Part shown: positions 1 to 9,171 of the stretch, one piece after another
How the letters are laid out: every line of letters begins with the position of its first letter
Numbering within the stretch: the first letter of the stretch is position 1
Assembly: GCF_000014865.1 (NCBI RefSeq)
Contig: NC_008576.1
Location: 4,493,001-4,557,000 of the forward strand
Source: Magnetococcus marinus MC-1
Lineage (GTDB): Bacteria; Pseudomonadota; Magnetococcia; Magnetococcales; Magnetococcaceae
Reading direction: 5' to 3'
Length of the DNA: 64,000 bases
Made by a program: the position numbers and the translations under genes
The notes under the pieces: generated by a model
What the model was told of the DNA's origin: nothing
Seen by the model: only the letters and a program-made list of their open reading frames with translations
Database searches by the model: none

Positions 1-1641
1 GGGCTGATCTTTGCTCCGGGCTTTTCCATGGCTAAAAAGATCTCTGATGTGTCGGGTCGTGGCGTGGGCATGGACGTGGTGCGTACCAACATTGAAAAGT
101 TGGGGGGTACGGTACACATTGAGTCCAAGGTTGGTAAGGGCACCCGCATTATCTTAAAGCTACCGCTCACCTTGGCGATCATTCCTGCCATGATTGTCTC
201 GGCGGGCAAACAGCGGTTTGCAATTCCTGAGATCGGCTTGGTTGAGATTGTGCGGGTGGCGGAATCTGACCGCGCCAACCAAATTGAGGTTGTGGGTAAT
301 GCCCCGGTATTGCGTTTACGCAATATGCTCTTGCCGCTGGTGGATTTAGCAGATGTACTGGGTATTCAACGTGTATGGCCACCGGAGTCTGAGTCACCAG
401 AGCGTCGCCAAAATCTTCATGAGCGTCGTTCTGTGCGGACAGACGGGAAGAGTGAACCGGCGGCTGAGACCAAGAAGAGTGCTGCCCGTCGGGATAGCAG
501 TGATCGTCGTGCACCTGGTGGTTTGGTGGCCTACATTATGGTGTTGAATGTGGGCGGTAACGAGTTTGGTATGGTGGTGGATGAGGTGTTGGATAGTGAA
601 GAGATTGTGGTGAAGCCACTGCCCTCCTTCTTCAAAGACAACCCCTGTTTCTCGGCCACCACCATCCTTGGTGATGGTACGGTATCGTTGATTATTGACT
701 ATGCTGGGGTGATGGAGCAGGCCAACATCAACTTTAGCAATGTTGAGCGTGCCAGCCGCATGGACCTTGATGATGAGCGCCGTGCCGCACTGCGTGAAAA
801 ACAGAATATTATTCTGCTTGAGACGGAGACCGGTCTCTTGATGGGCATTGTGCACAGCATGGTGCGACGGGTTGAAAAAATTCCGCCCAATTTGCTGGAT
901 AATATTGGTGGCCTGCCCTACGTACGTTATGACGGTAAAACCTTCCGAGCGGTTTACCCTGACCAAGTACTGGGGTTGGAAGGAATGAGTATGTCTATGG
1001 GTTATGCCTCTGACTCCGTAGGCGGCGAAGAGGATGACAATCTCTGTATGGTGGTGCCTAACATCCCAGACATGCAGGCAGGATTGATCTTTAAACGCAT
1101 CATCGATACCCGCGAAACGGCTATTGATCTGGATTGCCGCGCCATTCGTGCCGAAGGGCTATTTGGTTCTGCGCAGATTGATGATCGTGTGGTGCTGTTC
1201 CCAGATGTTAACTTGGTATTTGATATTGCGGGTATCTCTTCGCCCCATCCGCCGCCCCAAGTCAATGGCACCGGGCTGCGGGCATTGGTGGTGGATGATA
1301 CCCCCTTCTTGCGGGCTTTAACGGCCAGTTATCTGACCGGTGCGGGTTTCTATGTCGACCAGGCTGAGGATGGTACATCCGCGCTAAAACGCCTTAAAGA
1401 AGAGGTTTTTGATCTGCTTGTCACCGATTTAAATATGCCGCTTATGGATGGCTTTGAACTGGCTATTGAGGTTGCGGGAACCCCCATGTCGGAGATTCCG
1501 ATCATTGCGACCACATCGTCCATCTCTTCTGATCTGGAGCAACGTTGCGCCCGAGCTGGTTTTGTCAGTTGTGTGCCAACTATTGATAAGAATCGTCTCC
1601 TCTCCGTGGTTGCGACGTTGCAGACGGAAGAGCTTTATTGA
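1..1641 (+). CDS. cheA: CheA histidine kinase, 3' part, with fused C-terminal receiver domain
   Basis: The reading frame is open from base 1, so the 5' end (Hpt, dimerisation and most of the ATPase domain) lies outside the window. The visible part starts in the ATP-binding domain: the G2 box GRGVGMDVV follows the usual LIFAPGFS-type stretch. Next comes a CheW-like coupling domain (about residues 60-245 of the visible part) interrupted by a charged Arg/Ser/Glu-rich insert near residues 125-170. A second, degenerate CheW-like stretch follows (about 260-410), then a receiver domain over the last ~120 residues. The receiver keeps the Asp pair (VVDD), the phospho-acceptor Asp in VTDLNMP and the Thr/Ser in ATTSS. 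The usual Lys-Pro near the end reads Val-Pro-Thr, so the conserved Lys seems to be lost. As CheA it would take phosphoryl groups from ATP and pass them to CheY and CheB. First visible gene of a + strand chemosensory operon. Confidence 0.95.
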   Translation, partial: GLIFAPGFSMAKKISDVSGRGVGMDVVRTNIEKLGGTVHIESKVGKGTRIILKLPLTLAIIPAMIVSAGKQRFAIPEIGLVEIVRVAESDRANQIEVVGNAPVLRLRNMLLPLVDLADVLGIQRVWPPESESPERRQNLHERRSVRTDGKSEPAAETKKSAARRDSSDRRAPGGLVAYIMVLNVGGNEFGMVVDEVLDSEEIVVKPLPSFFKDNPCFSATTILGDGTVSLIIDYAGVMEQANINFSNVERASRMDLDDERRAALREKQNIILLETETGLLMGIVHSMVRRVEKIPPNLLDNIGGLPYVRYDGKTFRAVYPDQVLGLEGMSMSMGYASDSVGGEEDDNLCMVVPNIPDMQAGLIFKRIIDTRETAIDLDCRAIRAEGLFGSAQIDDRVVLFPDVNLVFDIAGISSPHPPPQVNGTGLRALVVDDTPFLRALTASYLTGAGFYVDQAEDGTSALKRLKEEVFDLLVTDLNMPLMDGFELAIEVAGTPMSEIPIIATTSSISSDLEQRCARAGFVSCVPTIDKNRLLSVVATLQTEELY

Positions 1642-1649
1642 CACGAAAC

Positions 1650-1674
1650 CCCCCGGCCCTCAGCGGGTCGGGGG
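1650..1674 (+). terminator. GC-rich hairpin between cheA and cheW
   Basis: A 9-bp stem (C5GGCC paired with GGTCG5, one G-U) with a 7-base loop sits 8 bases after the cheA stop codon. Only a weak T-rich tail follows, so it is more likely an attenuator or mRNA-stabilising hairpin than a full terminator, which would let cheA and cheW be expressed at different levels. Confidence 0.45.
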
Positions 1675-1729
1675 CGTTCTCACTCCGGTTAGTTGGGGTG
1701 CGCCCCTTTCGTGATGAGAAAGAAGAGCC

Positions 1730-2248
1730 ATGCTGGTCAGCACGTTTACACTAGGTGATCTCTATCTGGGTATTGATATTATCCTGGTTAGGGAGATTAA
1801 CCGTTCTATGGAGTGTACACCGGTACCGGGAGCCCCTAATTATATACGCGGGATGCTCAATATACGCGGTCGGGTAATCACGTTGTTTGATCTTAAAAAT
1901 CGTTTAAGCTGGTCCGACGATCCCCGCAGTGGTGTTTTTAATGCGGAGATCGGGAATGATGGGAAGCCAGCCAAGCAGTACAATGTCATCTTAAAAACGC
2001 GTAGTGAAGTAGCACAGATTGACCGCGATATTGCCATGAGCCGCTGCCCTTGGTCGGATCCGGTGGGGTTGGTTGTTGACCAGTTAGGTGATGTGCGAGA
2101 TATTGTAGATGATACCATTTTGCCCTCTCCGGCCAACCTGCGTGGGATATCTGCCGATTTTGTGCATGGTGTGGTAGAGTTTGAACGAAACCTTCTGGTT
2201 ATTCTTGATGTTGCTCAAGTTTTGGGATTTGAACAGAACGCCGCTTAG
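1730..2248 (+). CDS. cheW: CheW chemotaxis coupling protein
   Basis: A 172-residue protein made of a single CheW domain. It starts with strand-forming residues STFTLGDLYLGIDI and contains the typical IRGMLNIRGRVITLFDL segment. The C-terminal half has GLVVDQLGDVRDIVDD and FVHGVVEFERNLLVILDV, which match the second CheW subdomain. It would bridge the MCP encoded downstream to the CheA kinase. There is an insert of about 25 residues around positions 60-105 compared with a minimal CheW. The ATG follows a purine-rich AGAAAGAAGAG at the right spacing. No membrane segment. Confidence 0.93.
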   Translation: MLVSTFTLGDLYLGIDIILVREINRSMECTPVPGAPNYIRGMLNIRGRVITLFDLKNRLSWSDDPRSGVFNAEIGNDGKPAKQYNVILKTRSEVAQIDRDIAMSRCPWSDPVGLVVDQLGDVRDIVDDTILPSPANLRGISADFVHGVVEFERNLLVILDVAQVLGFEQNAA

Positions 2249-2738
2249 TGGTCTGTTTTCACGGTTGCTTTCCATATCAGTGCAGTGGGGGGTTACGCTA
2301 ACATAAAAGAGTGAGCGTCGCAGTCGACGAGCCATCGTGGTTAGGCGGTGGATCGGTTGGTTTCCTAAGAATGGCGCGCATGGCACCTGTGCAGTGGAGA
2401 GGAAGGGGTCTCAATCGGCCATTCCTGGCCCCCTTAAGGTCCATTGTGCGTTTTTTTATGCCTGTTTGGCAGAAGCTGGGTAAGTTCTTACAGTTGTTCT
2501 TTGTTCGTGTGGCTTGCAACAATATTTACCCGCTAAGGTGATTGATTTATTCTATGCGCTTTGCCAGGGTTGCTGTTTTTTGTCTATACCTAGCGTATGG
2601 GTTAATGCCATGATGTCAGGAATTGTGCGTGAAACGAAGTGACGTAGCCGGTACAAAGGGGCCTGCACGTTGGTTTTAAGCGTGGTTTTTGCCCACCTCT
2701 TGTCGCTTCTTGGCCGTTGGTAAATTAAGGTTGGTTAG
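2249..2738. other. 490-bp intergenic region inside the chemotaxis cluster
   Basis: No convincing gene. A frame at 2311-2541 lacks a ribosome binding site and protein-like composition. Around 2400-2460 there is a small hairpin (GGCCA, loop TTCC, TGGCC) and then a run of seven T at about 2451-2457, which could end a transcript coming from cheW. The remainder probably holds the promoter for the MCP gene, but I cannot pick a clear -10/-35 pair. Confidence 0.4.
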
Positions 2739-3734
2739 ATGGTTGAACAGCAACTATATCGCGAAGTTAAACAGATTCTTAAGCATGAGATGGATGCCAT
2801 GCGTACGGAGGTTTATCGCGTTCGGGATTTGGTTCAAGATGCCATCGTCAAGCTGGGTTCCAGCTTTAACGACCTACGCACGCAGACGGAAATTCAGACC
2901 CAATTGTTGCATGATTTTGTTCATGCGGGCTCAAAGGATGAGGCGTCCAAGCAATCTAAAGACGAGCCACACCACGTTAATATCATTGAATTTGTTGGTG
3001 AGACAGACACCATTTTGCACGCCTTTGTCGACCATATTTTGTTGGTAAGCCGGCAGAGTATGGAGATGGTACACCGCGTGGATGATCTGGCCGATCAAAT
3101 GCACAAAATTGGCAAAATACTCGGTGATATCAATGGGATTTCTGAGCAGACCAACGTATTAGCACTCAATGCCCGAATTGTCGCTGCACGAGCCGGGGAA
3201 GCGGGCCGTGCCTTTGCGGTGGTGGCTGACCAAGTACGAACCCTATCCCGTGACTCTTCTCAATTTAGTGGGCAGATTGACTCGGTGGTATCGGAGTCAC
3301 ACCGCAATATCAACAAGGCCAAACAGATTATTGAAACGATGGCCTCTAAGGATATGAGCTTTGCCATCGAGTCGAAAAATCGGGTTGATGGCATGATGAA
3401 AGAGATTGCTAATCTGGATAAGCAAACGACGCAAACTCTGGAACGGGTCAGTCAACTTTCAGAGCAAATTTCCCATAGCGTCGGCATCGCTGTGATGTCG
3501 CTACAGTTTGAAGATATGGTGACACAACTATCACAAAGTCTTGAAAAAAAGCTGAATATGATGGAAAACTTTATGACTGACACGCTGAGCGTGTCGATCA
3601 GCAGTGCCGACCAAACGACCCGTCAATCAGAAATACGCAAGGTTTTAGAGCGTCATCAACAGATCTATGATACGTTAGGGCACAACCCGGTTGAACAGGA
3701 ATCTATGGACGAAGGGGATATCGAACTTTTCTGA
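2739..3734 (+). CDS. Cytoplasmic methyl-accepting chemotaxis-type signalling protein
   Basis: A 331-residue protein with no signal peptide or membrane segment, so a soluble receptor. The N-terminal ~125 residues are largely helical and charged with no recognised sensor domain. The MCP hairpin tip lies at about residues 130-165 ([17 protein letters not shown], then [17 protein letters not shown]). The tip departs from the consensus: [11 protein letters not shown] instead of NAAIEAARAGE, and DQV instead of DEV, removing two conserved acidic residues. A long coiled coil follows, ending in [10 protein letters not shown], a motif seen in cytosolic MCPs. Its location next to cheW suggests it is the receptor dedicated to this pathway; the input signal is unknown. 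Confidence 0.88.
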   Translation: MVEQQLYREVKQILKHEMDAMRTEVYRVRDLVQDAIVKLGSSFNDLRTQTEIQTQLLHDFVHAGSKDEASKQSKDEPHHVNIIEFVGETDTILHAFVDHILLVSRQSMEMVHRVDDLADQMHKIGKILGDINGISEQTNVLALNARIVAARAGEAGRAFAVVADQVRTLSRDSSQFSGQIDSVVSESHRNINKAKQIIETMASKDMSFAIESKNRVDGMMKEIANLDKQTTQTLERVSQLSEQISHSVGIAVMSLQFEDMVTQLSQSLEKKLNMMENFMTDTLSVSISSADQTTRQSEIRKVLERHQQIYDTLGHNPVEQESMDEGDIELF

Positions 3735-3818
3735 TTTCGCACAGGGTTGATGTAGGATTTTGGTAGCTGCGTCTACCAGATGCAGATGGATAATTCTTGA
3801 TAACTATGGGGACACACT

Positions 3819-4136
3819 ATGTCGGGAACCATTAACGTTAATCGTGGCAACGGCGAACATATCATCGCGATTAAAGGGCGGTTTAATTTTGAGATGCACT
3901 CTCAATTTCGTACGGCCTATCAAGGTGAGATTGAAAATTGTAAAGTGGGTAAAATTCGCTTTGTGATCGATTTGGCGGGTACAGAGTATATTGACTCGTC
4001 GGCTTTGGGCATGCTGCTTTTGCTTAGAGAAGAGGCCGGATCTAACGATGCGAATATTCAAATTGTTAATGCCCGACCAGAGATACGCAAAATTCTTGAA
4101 ACCGCCAATTTTCAACGTTTGTTTAAAATTGGTTGA
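3819..4136 (+). CDS. STAS-domain protein, anti-sigma factor antagonist type (HsbA/SpoIIAA-like)
   Basis: A 105-residue single STAS domain. The motif IDLAGTEYIDSSALGML puts a Ser at about position 60 where SpoIIAA/RsbV proteins are phosphorylated by their partner kinase. It is followed 16 bases later by a gene for a fused receiver-phosphatase-kinase protein, the classic partner-switch arrangement. Inference: its phosphorylation state reports the output of the neighbouring switch protein and controls an unknown target (an anti-sigma factor such as FlgM, or a diguanylate cyclase, as for Pseudomonas HsbA). The ATG at 3819 follows a GGGGACACACT stretch. Confidence 0.9.
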   Translation: MSGTINVNRGNGEHIIAIKGRFNFEMHSQFRTAYQGEIENCKVGKIRFVIDLAGTEYIDSSALGMLLLLREEAGSNDANIQIVNARPEIRKILETANFQRLFKIG

Positions 4137-4152
4137 TCGGTAATTTTACCGT

Positions 4153-5847
4153 ATGAAAATCCTTATCGTTGACGATGATCGTATCAATAGTACGATTCTC
4201 ACCCGCCTTTTAGAAAAGGATGGGCATAAGGTATTCACGGCCCCCAATGGTCAACGGGGGGTTGAGTTGTTTAGCGATGAACGACCCGATTTGGTGTTGA
4301 TGGATATTCGTATGCCGTTAATGAACGGTTATGAGGCTGCCCGTCGCATAAAATCGTTATCCCCCAATCGTTTTGTACCCATTATCTTTTTGACTGCGGT
4401 AACAGACGATGAAGGGTTGGCCAAGTGTATTGATGCGGGTGGGGATGATTTTTTAACCAAGCCCTTTAACCGTACCATTTTACAGGCAAAGATTGGCGCC
4501 ATGGAGCGCATTGGGCAGTTGCATGGCGTGCTACGGGAACAAAAAGAGTTGCTGGAGCGCCATCAACAGACCATACGCCAAGAGTTAGAGGTTGGTAAGC
4601 ACCTTTTTAGCAAGATTGTGCAGGCAGGCAATCTGCTGGATGCACCTTGTTTGCAACATTGGACAGCCCCTATGTCGCTTTTTAATGGCGACCTGCTCAT
4701 GGCCAGTTATAACCCCGCCGGCGGCTTACACATTATGTTGGGGGATTTTACGGGGCATGGGCTATCGGCGGCGGTGGGGGCATTGCCCATTTCTGAAATA
4801 TTTTATGGTCTAACGGCGCAGGGTTTTTCCATCAGTGATTTGGTGGATGAGATGAATGCTAAGTTGACCGAGGTTCTGCCCGCTCGTATGTTTTGTGCCG
4901 CCTGTCTGATTGAGATTGATCCACGCCAGCAGAGTTTGCTGATTTGGAATGGGGGTTTACCGGATATTTTAATTGCCGATGCCAGCGGTTCCATCGTTAG
5001 GCGTGTACGCTCTACCCATTTACCGTTGGGTGTTACACACTTTACAGCGGAAGATCGTTCGGTAGAGATGGTAGAGATATTACCCGACTATCGTGTATAT
5101 CTCTATTCCGATGGTTTGACAGAGGCCATTAATCCCCAAGGTCAGATGTATGGCACGGATCACCTTGAGTCGCTTTTTAAGCCGACTGTCAGCGGTGAGG
5201 CACGGTTTCAAACCATTTTAGAGGATGTGAAGCGGTTTCGTGCGGCGGCACCCCAGAATGACGATATAAGCCTGTTAGAGATTGACTGCAACCGCGCGGC
5301 GTTACCAGCGACCTCGGAGCAGCTTTACCAGCACCATAAGCAGTTTAAGCCTGGCCGCTGGAGCACAAGGTTTAGGTTTGAGATTGAGATGCTCAAACAG
5401 CAGGACCCTTTACCAACCATGGTCAATGCGCTGATGAATATTCAGGCACCGACGGGGCATCGGGAGCGACTGTACATTATTCTTTCTGAGCTTTTTACCA
5501 ATGCGTTGGACCATGGCATTTTGGGCATGCTCACGGCGACCAAGGCAACGCCAGAAGGGTTTACAAACTACTATCTCAACCGTGAAGAGCGTCTAGCCGC
5601 TCATCCTGAGGGGTATATCCAGGTCGACGTGACGCATCAATCTTTAGAGAATGGTGGTGGTTCATTTACGATACGGGTTGAGGATAGTGGTAGCGGGTTT
5701 GATGCGGCCAATGTAACCTCGTTTATACAGTCCAACTTTGGCCACGGCAGTCGTGGTATTGCCTTAGTGAGGTCATTGTGTCAGTCGTTGGAATACTCTG
5801 GTCGCGGCAATATTGCCGAGGCTGTTTATACATGGAATAATACTTAG
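4153..5847 (+). CDS. Receiver - PP2C/SpoIIE phosphatase - HATPase switch protein (HsbR-like)
   Basis: A 564-residue three-part protein. Residues 1-120 form a receiver with DDD at 7-9, phospho-acceptor Asp51 (LVLMDIRMP), Thr81 and Lys103 (TKPF). A short coiled linker leads to a SpoIIE/RsbU-type PP2C phosphatase (about 165-390) with metal-binding Asp in NGDLLMASY, GDFTGHG, YSDGLTEA and NDDIS. The C-terminal ~150 residues are a GHKL ATPase of the RsbW type, with SELFTNALDHG, VEDSGSGFD and GHGSRGIALV. The protein would both phosphorylate and dephosphorylate the STAS partner encoded just upstream, under control of receiver phosphorylation. Pseudomonas HsbR has the same order of domains. The setting in a che operon suggests CheA or another kinase of this pathway drives it. 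Confidence 0.9.
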   Translation: MKILIVDDDRINSTILTRLLEKDGHKVFTAPNGQRGVELFSDERPDLVLMDIRMPLMNGYEAARRIKSLSPNRFVPIIFLTAVTDDEGLAKCIDAGGDDFLTKPFNRTILQAKIGAMERIGQLHGVLREQKELLERHQQTIRQELEVGKHLFSKIVQAGNLLDAPCLQHWTAPMSLFNGDLLMASYNPAGGLHIMLGDFTGHGLSAAVGALPISEIFYGLTAQGFSISDLVDEMNAKLTEVLPARMFCAACLIEIDPRQQSLLIWNGGLPDILIADASGSIVRRVRSTHLPLGVTHFTAEDRSVEMVEILPDYRVYLYSDGLTEAINPQGQMYGTDHLESLFKPTVSGEARFQTILEDVKRFRAAAPQNDDISLLEIDCNRAALPATSEQLYQHHKQFKPGRWSTRFRFEIEMLKQQDPLPTMVNALMNIQAPTGHRERLYIILSELFTNALDHGILGMLTATKATPEGFTNYYLNREERLAAHPEGYIQVDVTHQSLENGGGSFTIRVEDSGSGFDAANVTSFIQSNFGHGSRGIALVRSLCQSLEYSGRGNIAEAVYTWNNT

Positions 5848-5865
5848 CAAGACGGATAGGCATCC

Positions 5866-7146
5866 ATGGCGGAAAAGTTGAAGGCAATGGTCGTCGATGA
5901 CACCATTACCTACCGCATGATCATGAAAAAGGTGGCCGAATCCATCCCTGGTGTTGAGGTGGTGGCATCGGCCCCCAATGGCAAGGTGGCACTTGAGAAA
6001 ATTCCTGGTGTCCAGCCTGAAGTGGTTCTGTGCGATGTTGAAATGCCCGTCATGGATGGTCTGGCCACGCTCAAGGAGATCGGTCAGCGTTTTCCTGAAG
6101 TGACCGTGGTGATGGTCAGTGGCCTGTCCCGCTCCAATGCAAACATCATTATGGAGTGCTTAAACGCAGGCGCGCTGGACTTTGTGACCAAGCCATTGGA
6201 AAGCAATGCCAATGCGGCGATGCAAGCATTGCGCTTGGATCTGGAGCCCATTTTATCTGTCATTGTCTCCAAACGTAAGCCTGCGGGCCGCGAAGCGGCC
6301 GCTGTGGTCGATGAGGTGAGTAACCCAGCGGAGCCCCCACCGGCAAGGGCCCCGTTCGGTATACCTAACCGTGCTGGGGCGGTACCTGGTGCCCGGCCTA
6401 TGCCATCACCGCGACCGGGATTGGCGGCTCGGGGTCAGGCTCCGCTTCCTGTTAGACCGGGTTTGCCTGCTGCCATACGACCTGGACAACGGGCAGGTAT
6501 CCCTGCGGTAGCGCGTCGGCCTATGGTTACACCAGCGGCGCGTCCCACAGCGGGGCCTCGGGTGCAGCGCCCGGATCTGCTATTAATTGGATCTTCAACG
6601 GGGGGACCTGCGGCATTAACCCGTGTATTGAGCGTTTTGGCTGGGAAAAAATTACCCATTCCCACGCTCATCGTGCAACATATGCCGCCGGTTTTTACGG
6701 CCTCTTTGGCCTCCCAGTTAAGCCGATCGTCTGGGGTTGAGGTGGTTGAGGCAGAAGCGGGCATGCTGGTAACACCGGGGGGCATTATCATCGCCCAAGG
6801 GGGCATGCACATGACCCTAAAAATGCTTGGTCGGCAACTATCGGTCGATTTAAATCAGGGACCCAAGGTTAACGAGTGTCGACCGGCTATAGATGTGTTA
6901 TTTATGTCTATAGCCGCGAGTTTTAGTGGGCAGACACTCTCTGTCATTCTTACCGGTATGGGTCGTGATGGCACCAACGGTGTGGATGCCCTAAAACGTA
7001 GTTCCAAAACCTACTGTATCACCCAAGACCGCGATTCATGTGTGGTCTACGGTATGCCCCGTTCGGTAGAAGAGAAAGGGCTTTCGGATGAAGCACTTCC
7101 TTTAGAGCAAATCGGTAAGCGTATACAGGAAATATGTGGTGTATGA
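5866..7146 (+). CDS. cheB: CheB chemoreceptor methylesterase/deamidase
   Basis: 426 residues. An N-terminal receiver carries phospho-acceptor Asp57 in VLCDVEMPVMDG and Lys109 in TKP. The C-terminal esterase domain has the catalytic triad: Ser244 in GSSTGGP, His272 in QHMPP and Asp368 in GMGRDG. It removes methyl groups from receptor glutamates when phosphorylated by CheA. Between the domains is an unusually long Pro/Arg/Ala-rich linker (about residues 145-235), which accounts for the extra length over the usual ~350 residues. It follows the switch-protein gene by 18 bases. Confidence 0.96.
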   Translation: MAEKLKAMVVDDTITYRMIMKKVAESIPGVEVVASAPNGKVALEKIPGVQPEVVLCDVEMPVMDGLATLKEIGQRFPEVTVVMVSGLSRSNANIIMECLNAGALDFVTKPLESNANAAMQALRLDLEPILSVIVSKRKPAGREAAAVVDEVSNPAEPPPARAPFGIPNRAGAVPGARPMPSPRPGLAARGQAPLPVRPGLPAAIRPGQRAGIPAVARRPMVTPAARPTAGPRVQRPDLLLIGSSTGGPAALTRVLSVLAGKKLPIPTLIVQHMPPVFTASLASQLSRSSGVEVVEAEAGMLVTPGGIIIAQGGMHMTLKMLGRQLSVDLNQGPKVNECRPAIDVLFMSIAASFSGQTLSVILTGMGRDGTNGVDALKRSSKTYCITQDRDSCVVYGMPRSVEEKGLSDEALPLEQIGKRIQEICGV

Positions 7147-7205
7147 TTTCGTGTTTGTGTAGGATCTAATAAAACTTGGATCCGTAATTTTAAAACGGTC
7201 GACAT

Positions 7206-8114
7206 ATGGCTATCACTCCCGAAGAGTTTACAAAAATCTGCCAGTTCATCCACGAGCACAGTGGGATTCTCATTGGTGCCGGTAAGGAGTATCTGGTGGA
7301 AAATCGTCTCACTGTTTTGATGGTTCAAAACGGGTGTGAAAACTTTATGCAGTTGCACGACAAACTGCTAAAGGATACGGGCATGTTGCGCACCAAGGTC
7401 ATTGATGCCATGACCACCAATGAGACACTTTGGTTTCGCGACACCTCGTTTTTCACAGCACTCTCGGACTTTGTCGTTCCGGAACTGATCAAAAAAGCGA
7501 AAACACAGCCCAAGGTACGCATCTGGTCTGCGGCGGCCTCTACGGGGCAGGAGGCCTACTCGGTGACAATGCTCATCGACCAAGGCTTAAAAAAGATGGG
7601 AATTGGGGCACCTTCCCTGGATAAATTCCAGGTGGTTGGTACAGATATTTCGCCCTCTTCGATCTTCATTGCCAAGGCGGGTCGTTACAGCCAGTTGGCG
7701 ATTTCACGGGGCATGAAACCGGAATTTCTCGAAACCTATTTCGAGAAAAAAGGGATGGCCTATGAAATCAAACCCGAATTGCGTAAGCTCATTGAGTTTA
7801 AGCAGTACAATCTAAAAGACAGCTACACCTCACTTGGACAGTTTGATTTTGTGCTTTGCCGCAACGTTCTTATCTATTTTTCTGACGAGTTGAAGCGGGA
7901 TATTTACGGCAAAATTCACGGTGTTATGTCCCCCACAGCCTACCTTGCTATTGGCGCCTCAGAATCACCAAGGGGTTATACCAATGCCTTTGAGCAGGTG
8001 ATGGTGGGGGGGGCCGCCTTGTTTAAGCCATCGGCAGGGGGTGCGGCTCGGCCGTTGCCTGGGGCACGTACTGCGGCGGTACGTCCTATGCCATCTAGTC
8101 TTCAGCAACGTTAG
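7206..8114 (+). CDS. cheR: CheR chemoreceptor methyltransferase
   Basis: 302 residues. The N-terminal helical CheR domain is followed by the SAM-dependent methyltransferase fold with RIWSAAASTGQEAYS (SAM loop), VVGTDIS (acidic residue at the end of strand 2) and FDFVLCRNVLIYF. It methylates receptor glutamates, opposing CheB. The last ~30 residues are Pro/Ala/Arg-rich and resemble the CheB linker in composition. A gap of 59 bases separates it from cheB. Confidence 0.95.
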   Translation: MAITPEEFTKICQFIHEHSGILIGAGKEYLVENRLTVLMVQNGCENFMQLHDKLLKDTGMLRTKVIDAMTTNETLWFRDTSFFTALSDFVVPELIKKAKTQPKVRIWSAAASTGQEAYSVTMLIDQGLKKMGIGAPSLDKFQVVGTDISPSSIFIAKAGRYSQLAISRGMKPEFLETYFEKKGMAYEIKPELRKLIEFKQYNLKDSYTSLGQFDFVLCRNVLIYFSDELKRDIYGKIHGVMSPTAYLAIGASESPRGYTNAFEQVMVGGAALFKPSAGGAARPLPGARTAAVRPMPSSLQQR

Positions 8115-8123
8115 GGGTCACGA

Positions 8124-8501
8124 ATGAAACTCCTCTCGATCGATGATTCCAGAACCATTCGACGCGTTATCAGTGGCGTAGGAGCCATGTTAGGCTTTGA
8201 GGTCCTTGAGGCAGAAAATGGTATGGTGGGTTTAAAAGTTTTGGAAGAGTCTAGCCATGAGGTTGGCTTGATTTTACTCGACTGGAACATGCCTGGATTG
8301 AATGGCTTGGAAGTGCTTAAAAAGGTCAAAGCAGACGAACGCTTTATGCATATTCCCGTGATGATGGTAACCACCGAGGGCGAGAAGGATAATATCATTC
8401 GCGCCATTCAAGCGGGAGCCTGTCACTATATGACCAAGCCTTTCTCTCAAGAAGAGATGGCCGGGCGTATTATGGAAGCAATCGGCATGGGCGGCATGTA
8501 A
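8124..8501 (+). CDS. CheY-type single-domain response regulator
   Basis: 125 residues, one receiver domain. It has the acidic pair in SIDDSRTIRR, phospho-acceptor Asp in LLDWNMPGLNG, the Thr in VTTEGE and the Lys in MTKPF. The DWNMP and VTTEG motifs are typical of chemotaxis CheY proteins. It begins 9 bases after cheR ends. The second CheY-type gene at 9172 makes it uncertain which of the two binds the flagellar switch and which acts as a phosphate sink. Confidence 0.92.
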   Translation: MKLLSIDDSRTIRRVISGVGAMLGFEVLEAENGMVGLKVLEESSHEVGLILLDWNMPGLNGLEVLKKVKADERFMHIPVMMVTTEGEKDNIIRAIQAGACHYMTKPFSQEEMAGRIMEAIGMGGM

Positions 8502-8595
8502 TCTGGCACGTTGTGTGCTTTATGTTAATTACCCAGAAAAGGCGTCTGGTTTTTGACCCTTTTTGAGGGTTGGTTCACTCCGAAAGGATGCGATC

Positions 8596-9054
8596 ATGGA
8601 TAAGGATGCCCTCATCAATGCACTCAAAGCGACGGTTCCTGAAGTGATGGGAACCATGGCTTGGGCTGAGGTTGGGTATGCGGGTGAAGAGCACCATGAT
8701 ACTCTGACGTTGGATCAAGAGGTAGGGGGGTTAATCCGTCTACTGGGAGAAAACGAAGAGGGCTTGGTAGGCATTTCATGTAATAAGCGTATCGCGTCTG
8801 AGCTGGTATCACGCATTGTTGGTCTCTCTGTTGATGAGCTTTTAGCAGAAGATCTGATTGATGGCGTGGCGGAGCTTACCAATATGATCTGCGGTGGCAT
8901 GAAAACCAAGGCTGAGATGAAGCACCTTGACCTTTCCCCCCCCGTAGCCATTATTGGGGGCAGCTATATTGCTCAATGGAAAACTTTGAACGGGTCAGAA
9001 GTCTTGACCTTTTTGTTAGAAGGGGAAAATTTTCATGTGCATCTTTCCCTTTAG
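8596..9054 (+). CDS. CheX-like chemotaxis phosphatase-family protein
   Basis: About 152 residues from the ATG at 8596, which follows GAAAGGA at good spacing; an upstream in-frame TTG at 8563 is less likely. The stretch GVAELTNMICGGMKTK carries the E-x-x-N signature of the CheC/CheX/FliY phosphatase family, and the overall beta-alpha pattern and length fit a single CheX domain. Inference: it dephosphorylates one of the flanking CheY proteins, which sit immediately before and after it. No membrane segment. Confidence 0.8.
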   Translation: MDKDALINALKATVPEVMGTMAWAEVGYAGEEHHDTLTLDQEVGGLIRLLGENEEGLVGISCNKRIASELVSRIVGLSVDELLAEDLIDGVAELTNMICGGMKTKAEMKHLDLSPPVAIIGGSYIAQWKTLNGSEVLTFLLEGENFHVHLSL

Positions 9055-9171
9055 TATCGTGGCCTAAGTGGCGTTTCGTGGGAAAATTTGAGATTTTATG
9101 CCTCGAATTTTCTCTTAGATTCCTGTATCTATGGTCAGGTTAAGCTACCTATTAAACCTGGGAGAAGTTCC

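Noticed and set aside
394-966. 190-codon antisense frame in cheA
   Set aside because: Shadow of the cheA reading frame; no binding site and His-rich composition typical of antisense.
2311-2541. 76-codon frame between cheW and the MCP gene
   Set aside because: No ribosome binding site, odd composition, and a hairpin plus T-run lies inside it.
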